Source of the DNA: DASYML01 sp036399835
GTDB lineage: Bacteria > Acidobacteriota > Blastocatellia > Pyrinomonadales > Pyrinomonadaceae
Reading direction: 5' to 3'
NCBI GenBank assembly: GCA_036399835.1
Contig: DASWMI010000214.1
Coordinates: 1-64,000 of the forward strand
DNA: 64,000 nucleotides
Numbering within the stretch: the stretch's first letter is position 1; each line of letters opens with the position of its first letter. This document shows positions 58,387-64,000 of the stretch, in pieces. Under the pieces are notes generated by a model. The model searched no databases, had not been told where the DNA came from, and was given only the letters and a program-made list of their open reading frames with translations. The position numbers were made by a program, and so were the translations under genes.

Positions 58387-59907
58387 ATGAGCAAGCAAGC
58401 GCGGGGTTCTCATAGCACTCCGACGGGCCGGTCATCTGTGACACAAAACAGAACTGGCTTGAGCAAATCGTCAGCCCTGCAAATGAAGAAGGCAGGCCCG
58501 CCGCAAACGGGCGCTCGTCCGGTTGCGCCCAAGGCATACGGCCCCAATCCTGTACCCAAAGTATTGCAGGCGAAGAGGGCCGGGACTCAAACATCGCCTG
58601 AAAATCAGACTCGCAATCATAGTCCCAAAGCCCCGCCCGTCTATCGCCCACAGACGCGGGCCAGCCACTTACAGCTAAAAAAAGGAGGCGCTCAAACAGA
58701 CTCGCTACAGCCGAAGATGGCCGGTCCGATACCAAGCGGAACTCATCCGGTTGCGCCTCCCGTCTATCGCCCACAGCCGCCGCCTAAAGTGCTCCAACGC
58801 AAGGCTGTCGCACAGAAACAGCCGCCGTCAGCCGCGGCTTCTATCAGGGTCAAGCCTGCGTCCACACGTCAACAAGGCTCGACACAGCGAGTCTTGCAGC
58901 CTCAGAGAGCCTGTCAGCATCTCTCCTCCGCTCACGCAACGCATCATCATGCGTCTCACAGCGGGTGCAGCTTGCCCGCCAGCGCGTCGTCAGGGATTGT
59001 ACAACGCAGTCAGACTACAAGGCAGATTTCATCTCGGGGGACGAAGGTCAAAATACGCGGCATTAGTAACGCGGCAGGGCAGAATGCTTACGCACACGGC
59101 AGTCATGTCCTCCAGTGCGCCAACCTAAAGATGAAGATTGACGGGACCATCGAAAAAATAGAATGGGCCCCGCGCTCTGGGACGCAAGACGATCACGCGA
59201 CCTCCTATAACCAGTTTCAATCAATCATCACGGGCGCGCTCGTAGGACAAAAAATAAAAGCGGCTATCATTAGCCTCATGCGGATTGCAAACGAGATTAC
59301 AGAGCTGCCCGGTTACAAGCTTTATCCTACCAAGTATCTATTCAACGAGTTGAACAGGTTTCTTGAGCGTTTACAGAAACTTTATAACGAATTGACAAGC
59401 GGAGCGTATGAAGGATATATCCAGGGAGAACTGGGCAGCGCAATAGATGATTATCTACGCATCAGAAATCTTGTGCCGGGGACAAGCTATCCCAAGAGCG
59501 AGGTTGTTCGACCGGACGACTTTGGCGGCGTGGGCCAAACTGAAAAGGAAGGAAAAAGACTGGCGATAGAATCCGCGCAGTCGCTTTCAAACGGCATAGA
59601 CTATGGGCTGGTCGAAGTCCAGATCAAACAGGCTCTGACACAGCTACACGACTTCTCTATAGATCGGAAATATCCGATTACGAAACATCAATTAGCGCTG
59701 CAAACGGCGCAGCACTTCATGACCTTCGTCTCACAACACCAGTCGCTCAAACAATACGCAGAGCAAATCCTAGAGACCTGGCTTAACATCATGTATAACA
59801 CTTGGTCGGAGGTCAAAGAATTAGACTGGGGCGACTTTTGCCGTCTGGTGATAAGTTATATCACCGGCAACGGCTCGCAGTTAGTAAAGAAGGTTGGAGA
59901 AATCTAA
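58387..59907 (+). CDS. Orphan eCIS-cargo-like protein with LQxK repeat leader (506 aa)
   Basis: The N-terminal ~150 residues are disordered and repetitive: LQMK (32-35), LQAK (60-63), LQLK (95-98), LQPK (107-110) and LQRK (136-139), each near RPVAPxxYxPxPxPKV segments. LQRK also flanks the cysteine knuckle of the DUF4157 cargos. The C-terminal ~300 residues are an unrecognised helical domain (QSIITGALVGQKIKAAIISLMRIANEITELPGY; VQIKQALTQLHDF; WSEVKELDWGDFCRLV). GC content is visibly lower than in neighbours, suggesting transfer. ATG 58387 follows AACGGG. No DUF4157 or HExxH is present. Confidence 0.7.
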   Translation: MSKQARGSHSTPTGRSSVTQNRTGLSKSSALQMKKAGPPQTGARPVAPKAYGPNPVPKVLQAKRAGTQTSPENQTRNHSPKAPPVYRPQTRASHLQLKKGGAQTDSLQPKMAGPIPSGTHPVAPPVYRPQPPPKVLQRKAVAQKQPPSAAASIRVKPASTRQQGSTQRVLQPQRACQHLSSAHATHHHASHSGCSLPASASSGIVQRSQTTRQISSRGTKVKIRGISNAAGQNAYAHGSHVLQCANLKMKIDGTIEKIEWAPRSGTQDDHATSYNQFQSIITGALVGQKIKAAIISLMRIANEITELPGYKLYPTKYLFNELNRFLERLQKLYNELTSGAYEGYIQGELGSAIDDYLRIRNLVPGTSYPKSEVVRPDDFGGVGQTEKEGKRLAIESAQSLSNGIDYGLVEVQIKQALTQLHDFSIDRKYPITKHQLALQTAQHFMTFVSQHQSLKQYAEQILETWLNIMYNTWSEVKELDWGDFCRLVISYITGNGSQLVKKVGEI

Positions 59908-59924
59908 GCGCCTCTCACAAGACT

Positions 59925-59980
59925 AACCACGAAGAGACTATCATGGATTCCTGATGATATTCATTAGTCTCTTCGTGGTT
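59925..59980. terminator. Perfect 16-bp stem-loop between convergent genes
   Basis: AACCACGAAGAGACTA and TAGTCTCTTCGTGGTT are perfect inverses around a 24-base loop, followed by TTGTTTG. It lies between the orphan cargo and the TonB-receptor gene end. It is the strongest terminator-like structure in the window. Confidence 0.75.
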
Positions 59981-60115
59981 TTGTTTGCCTCCACAATTAT
60001 CGCTTCCGGCAAAGCGGTCGTCATAAAGCCCAACTAAAGAAGGCCATCTCAAAAAGCTTCCCTTTGTCCGGCGACGCATCCCAAAGCTGTTTCGCACCTC
60101 CGGTCAGACTCTATT

Positions 60116-63100
60116 CTAAAAATCCAGACGTATTCCAAGCCGAAGCTGTCGCGGGCGCAAGGTGCGCGTCGGGACGAGAAAAGAATCCATCACAGCCTCT
60201 CGTTGCTCTGCGGTTGCGGTCGGCGCGAGCGCGTTGAAGTTGATAAACTCCGCGCCAAAGCTCAAGACGGTTTTATTAAGCACGTTGTCAATCTCTATCA
60301 AGGGCTTGAGGCGCACACGCTCGCTCAAGCGAAACTCGCGCGTCAGGTTGAGGTCAAAGGTTAAAAATCCTGGTCCGATTCCTGCGTTACGCGGCAGGTT
60401 TCCAGTCTCGCCGATGGTCGGCAGCCTGAGCTTTTCAAGCACACCGGAAGCCAGCGGCTCGCCCGCGTGCCGCCAGCGCAGTAGCCGCGTGTCGCCATTA
60501 AAGCTTGGGCGGTCGTTGCCTACGTCATCGAGGTTGCGGTCCGCTCCGCCGATGCTGATATTGAAGGGAGCGCCCGAAGCAATGCGCAGGATGGGCGAGA
60601 AGCGCAGGCGGCCCAGAAAGGCAGGAGCATTGAGCGTGCCGGAAAGGACAAAGCGATGGCGGCGGTCAAGCAGGCTGCGTGCGCGCTCCGGCACGAACTC
60701 GCCCGCCCGCAGCGCATCGGAAGTATTGACGACCCCGTCGTCCACGAGCCACGAGAGGGTGTAAGCGGCGCGGAAAGAGAAGCCGAAATTTTCCGGTCCA
60801 CCTGAGAAGCGGCGGCGCAATTCAAGCGTCAGCCCGTGATAAAAACTGTTACCGATACTGGCAAGCTGCTCTATCTCGCCGCGCGCAGGGTCCGGGCGCA
60901 AATCGTTGAGAGCCGCGAGCGCGATTTCAACCGCCGTAGAGGAGGTGTAGCTGTTGAGATTGACCAGGGAGACGGGCACGCCCGCTTCAGAGATGCGCCC
61001 GACGGCGTTTGGATTCGCATTGCTTGAAGGCGTGAGCGTGAAGCGTACAAGCTCGCCCGCCGCCGCTGCATCGTAGAGGGGGCGCGCGCCGTCTGGACCA
61101 GCACGAAAGTTGGCGAAGTCGCGCGACAGCAGAAACTCTTTGAAATTCTTATAGCCAGCGGGCAGACGCGGCGCGTTGGCATTAAACTCACGCCAGAGAT
61201 GTATGCCGCGATTGAAAGTGTAGTTGGCCTCGAAGACAAAGGCCGGACCAATCTCGCGCTCAAACCCCAGGTTGACCTGGTAGCTTTCAGGAATCCGCAA
61301 CCGCTGGTCCAGGCGGCGCAGAAACTTTGTCTGACTCACGGCGAATTGCCTGACGAGCGGCGAGTCAGCTCTGAGAACCTGCGGGAAATTGAGGTTGGCG
61401 GCGATAAAGGCGCGGCGCTGCTCAGCGTTCAAAAGCCTGCCCGTAGAGCCATCCGTCAAAACATTCGTATCGAAGAAAAGCTGCTGACCGCCGAGCGTAA
61501 AATCGTCTATGGTCCTCAGAAGCGCGCGGTTGAAGAAGATGCCCGCGCCGAGACGTATGACCGTCTTGCCTGATTTGAAAGGGTCATAAGCGAGAGCCAA
61601 ACGTGGTCCAAAGTTATCATGGTCACGAATGATCGTTTCGTTCTCATAACGCAGGCCGTAGCTGATGGTCAGATGCGAGCGCCAGCGCCACTCGTCTTGA
61701 AGGAAGAGGCCCGCGTAGGTGTTACGCTGCGTCGAGGTGGTTTGAAAGTTCCGTCGAAAGCGCGTGGGCAGGCCCGCCAGAAAGTCGCCCGCGCTCGCAA
61801 AGTTGAATGTCCCGCCCGCATCCGAGAGGTCCATAAAGGTCGAGCGTATGCGCTGCACATCGCCTCCGAGCTTTAGGGTGTGCGCGCCGAGGACCAGAGA
61901 GAGCGTATCCTGAATTTGAAAGCGCGTCTCGCGCCGCACGCTGCCGCCAGTGGTCGAAGAGCCTGCGACGAGCGTGCCGGAGCGCCGCGCAGACTCGGAC
62001 GCAGCGAGCGGGTCGTTGATGCTGATGAGAACGACGGGACTCTCATTGCCGCTTGCAGAGAGGGCGGGCGCAAGCCTTGAGATTTGCACGCGCGCTTGAT
62101 TAATCAGGCCGGAGGAGAAAATGAAGTCGTCCGAATAGGCGAGCGCGTCCGTGTTGCGCGTGCGGGCCTGGAGAGCTTCAGCCAGATGATTGCCGCCGCC
62201 GGACTGGCGCAGGTTCTTCAAACGCCCTAGCTGGTAAAGAAACGCGCCGTTGTGTTTGTCATCAAACTTGTGGTCCAGCCGTGCGGTCCAGTTGTGATTT
62301 TTGAGAGGTGTGCTAATCGTCTCGATGAAGGGAGCAATCTCCGCCGAGAGGCTCTCGGACGGCGCATCTTCCAGCCTCCTTCCGGCGAGATGGTTCGGCG
62401 CGGGCAGCGGAAAGAGGCTGCTCTGCGCGACAGGCAAGAGCGTGTCTATCAGCGTCGCGTCAAGCAGCCTGGTGTCTTCGTAAGAGATGAAGAAGTGTGT
62501 GCGACTACTTCCCTCGCCGGCGAGCGGGCCGAAGAGTTTCGGCAACATCAGTGGACCACTGAAAGTAAAGCCCGGGTTGTGCTCCTGAAGCGGCAGCCTC
62601 TTGAGGCCGAGCGAATTATTCCGAGAGGTGTTGGCATTGAGCGATTCATCCCTGAAGAAATAAAAGGCACGTGCGCGGAATTTGTTAGAGCCGCTGCGCG
62701 TGCGTATGTTGATGCGCCCGCCGGAGGCCCGCCCGTACTCGGCTGAGAACTGGTTAGTGATGACCTGCACTTCCGCGACGGCTTCTATAGAAGGTTGGAA
62801 ACGCTCGCGTGCGGCGCGGTCGTCATTGTTGTCAAGGCCGTCAATCGTCAGGTTGTTGGAATATGCCGGACCACCCGAAAGCGCAAACGTGCCCGCCTCT
62901 TCGGGCGTGGATTGCGGGTTCGTCTCGCGGTCTTCCGAGAGGTCGCGCGTCGAAAGGGCTTCTTCCGTGACGCCGCCGAGTGTGAAGACCAGGTCCAAGG
63001 GCGAACGCGAAGCGACGGGGAGCGATTCCAACTCCCGCGCTGTGAGAGTCGCACCGACGACCGTCCGCGTAGTATCAACGGGAGGCGTCAACGCTTCACT

Positions 63101-63496
63101 GACGATAACTTCCGCGGCGACTATTCCTGCCGGACGAAGCCTGAAGTCGAGCTGAATGTTCTGGCCCGCAACTGTCAGCAGTCCCGTCCTCTCTTCAGCC
63201 GCGAAGCCCGCGAAGGAGGCGCGCACGCTGTAACTGCCAGGCTCCAGCTTGATGAGGCGGTAACGCCCTTCCGTATCCGTCAGGGCCTCGCGCTCAAGAC
63301 CATTGGCAGCGAGCACCACCGAGACCCGCGCGCCCGGAATGATAGCTCCGTTCTCATCCATCACGCGCCCTGCGAGAGTTACGTTATCGAGGTCTTGCGC
63401 GCGTGCGGTTTCGCTCTTGATGAGCTGAAACAGAATAATTGAGATAGCGCAGAGACAGAGAGAGAGGATGCGTGTGCGAAAGGTGAGGCGTTTCAT
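60116..63496 (-). CDS. TonB-dependent receptor, Oar-like, with carboxypeptidase-regulatory domain
   Basis: The 1126-residue precursor starts with a signal peptide (MKRLTFRTRILSLCLCAISIILF). Residues ~38-115 are a CarboxypepD_reg sandwich (VTLAGRVMDENGAIIPGARVSVV ... GRYRLIKLEPGSYSVRASFAGF). A plug follows (ARELESLPVASRSPLDLVFTLGGV, NLTIDGLDNNDDRA), then a large barrel ending RPRQLRLGIRLDF with a terminal Phe for barrel assembly. Acidobacteria carry many copies, which may transport oligosaccharides or siderophores. It is transcribed alone, and its substrate cannot be deduced. Confidence 0.9.
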   Translation of the reverse strand: MKRLTFRTRILSLCLCAISIILFQLIKSETARAQDLDNVTLAGRVMDENGAIIPGARVSVVLAANGLEREALTDTEGRYRLIKLEPGSYSVRASFAGFAAEERTGLLTVAGQNIQLDFRLRPAGIVAAEVIVSEALTPPVDTTRTVVGATLTARELESLPVASRSPLDLVFTLGGVTEEALSTRDLSEDRETNPQSTPEEAGTFALSGGPAYSNNLTIDGLDNNDDRAARERFQPSIEAVAEVQVITNQFSAEYGRASGGRINIRTRSGSNKFRARAFYFFRDESLNANTSRNNSLGLKRLPLQEHNPGFTFSGPLMLPKLFGPLAGEGSSRTHFFISYEDTRLLDATLIDTLLPVAQSSLFPLPAPNHLAGRRLEDAPSESLSAEIAPFIETISTPLKNHNWTARLDHKFDDKHNGAFLYQLGRLKNLRQSGGGNHLAEALQARTRNTDALAYSDDFIFSSGLINQARVQISRLAPALSASGNESPVVLISINDPLAASESARRSGTLVAGSSTTGGSVRRETRFQIQDTLSLVLGAHTLKLGGDVQRIRSTFMDLSDAGGTFNFASAGDFLAGLPTRFRRNFQTTSTQRNTYAGLFLQDEWRWRSHLTISYGLRYENETIIRDHDNFGPRLALAYDPFKSGKTVIRLGAGIFFNRALLRTIDDFTLGGQQLFFDTNVLTDGSTGRLLNAEQRRAFIAANLNFPQVLRADSPLVRQFAVSQTKFLRRLDQRLRIPESYQVNLGFEREIGPAFVFEANYTFNRGIHLWREFNANAPRLPAGYKNFKEFLLSRDFANFRAGPDGARPLYDAAAAGELVRFTLTPSSNANPNAVGRISEAGVPVSLVNLNSYTSSTAVEIALAALNDLRPDPARGEIEQLASIGNSFYHGLTLELRRRFSGGPENFGFSFRAAYTLSWLVDDGVVNTSDALRAGEFVPERARSLLDRRHRFVLSGTLNAPAFLGRLRFSPILRIASGAPFNISIGGADRNLDDVGNDRPSFNGDTRLLRWRHAGEPLASGVLEKLRLPTIGETGNLPRNAGIGPGFLTFDLNLTREFRLSERVRLKPLIEIDNVLNKTVLSFGAEFINFNALAPTATAEQREAVMDSFLVPTRTLRPRQLRLGIRLDF

Positions 63497-63767
63497 TTTG
63501 TCTGCTCCTACGGTGTGAGATGACCGCAGCCCGCGCCCTTATGAATTTTGCTTGGAGAGGTGCAGGCGTGAGTTAAAGCGTCAGGTTCTGCTCCGCTCCT
63601 GCTAAACCCGAATTAGCCTGGCGAGGATGCTAACCCTTGAGCAGCGATGAGGCGAGCGAAGCTTTCAGTTCCCCTCGAACGGGCGCGAACTTTATACCTT
63701 CCGGCGAGAGAAAACAAGCGGAATTTTAATTGAAGAGATATAACCGAAAAAGTTGGCCGAAAGAGGC
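63497..63767. other. 271-base gap before the TonB receptor, nothing recognised
   Basis: It lies between the partial MerR gene stop and the TonB-receptor start, both on the minus strand, so it should hold the receptor promoter. AT-richer stretches occur near 63695-63745. No hairpin or small gene was seen. Confidence 0.4.
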
Positions 63768-64000
63768 TTAGCCGCGCTGGTTTGATTGGCGGCGGAGCGC
63801 GGCGGCGGTGGCGGCTGTGCGCCGGACGGGGACGAGCGCGCCCTTCTCCGGCGAAGGAGTTTCTGTAAAGTGTGAGAATTCTTCGGCGTGCGCTTGCAGG
63901 TATTGGAAGAAGCGCTCGAACTCGCGTTGCATGGCGTCCATCTTCTCGCGCATGTTGATGATAATCTCGACACCGGCGAGATTGACACCGAGGTCGCGCG
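63768..64000 (-). CDS. MerR-family regulator (HspR-like), C-terminal part only
   Basis: The window edge cuts the 5' end; 76 residues remain. Visible: RDLGVNLAGVEIIINMREKMDAMQREFERFFQYLQ, where GVNLAGVEIIL-type sequence is typical of the HspR subgroup of MerR proteins, followed by a coiled-coil helix and a short basic tail. HspR represses dnaK-type chaperone operons. The DNA-binding half is outside, so the target is unknown. A competing overlapping frame (63692-63988) is rejected as a shadow. Confidence 0.75.
   Translation of the reverse strand, partial: RDLGVNLAGVEIIINMREKMDAMQREFERFFQYLQAHAEEFSHFTETPSPEKGALVPVRRTAATAAALRRQSNQRG

Noticed and set aside
63692..63988. 98-codon frame overlapping the MerR gene
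   Set aside because: Ser/Pro/Arg-rich shadow of the MerR frame, which reads through the window edge with a recognisable HspR-like sequence.
1..64000. CRISPR arrays, tRNA or rRNA genes, insertion sequences
   Set aside because: No regularly spaced direct repeats, no cloverleaf-like sequence and no transposase-like protein were seen on either strand.

Overview
The window is high-GC chromosomal DNA (about 60% by eye) from a Gram-negative soil-type bacterium, most likely an Acidobacteriota member near Blastocatellia. This placement is inferred from a large Oar-like TonB-dependent receptor with a carboxypeptidase-regulatory domain, a DUF4388 protein, a 3D-domain protein, heptose/LPS genes and an HspR-like MerR regulator. 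No marker gene fixes the species.

Positions 1 to about 22200 (+ strand) hold the distal two thirds of an extracellular contractile injection system (eCIS, Afp/PVC type). In order they encode a LysM-carrying tube-cap protein (cut by the window edge), a 56-residue protein, a spike split into a gp27/gpD-like hub and a gp5/gpV-like needle, a 701-residue protein with a C-terminal membrane segment, gp25 (Afp9), baseplate J, a tail-protein-I baseplate protein with a propeller-like N-terminus, two paralogous baseplate-periphery proteins, a PASTA/IPT protein, a secreted von Willebrand A protein ending in an outer-membrane barrel, a 720-residue unknown, and the Afp15-type AAA+ ATPase. Sheath and tube genes must lie to the left.

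Positions 22200 to 36400 (+) form a cargo island with four consecutive DUF4157 proteins. They share the same leader modules but have different C-termini: a HExxGH zincin-like domain with an OmpA-like end, a putative clan CD (caspase-like) cysteine protease, a 1687-residue protein with a possible BECR-type nuclease end and a tightly coupled possible immunity gene, and a short unknown domain. A propeller-like protein and a 205-residue unknown are interspersed. A further orphan cargo candidate (58387-59907) lies about 22 kb away with its own promoter-like sequence and LQxK repeats.

Positions 36400 to 41300 (+) carry glycosyltransferase and methyltransferase genes (one a three-domain fusion) and a secreted TPR protein. 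Positions 41400 to 64000 are mostly housekeeping genes on the minus strand: a frameshifted L-asparaginase, a 3D-domain wall protein behind a structured leader, a glutamine amidotransferase, a PQQ-type propeller lipoprotein, a DapF homologue with both catalytic cysteines replaced by serine, PBP4-type DacB, a NUDIX/APH-like fusion, heptose kinase, heptosyltransferase, Trm112, cytochrome P450, a DUF4388 protein, HD-GYP, the TonB receptor and a partial MerR.

Two sequence-level signals cross all regions. The palindrome TGGWCCA occurs about ten times more often than base composition predicts. Intergenic hairpins are built from heptamer-phased repeats.
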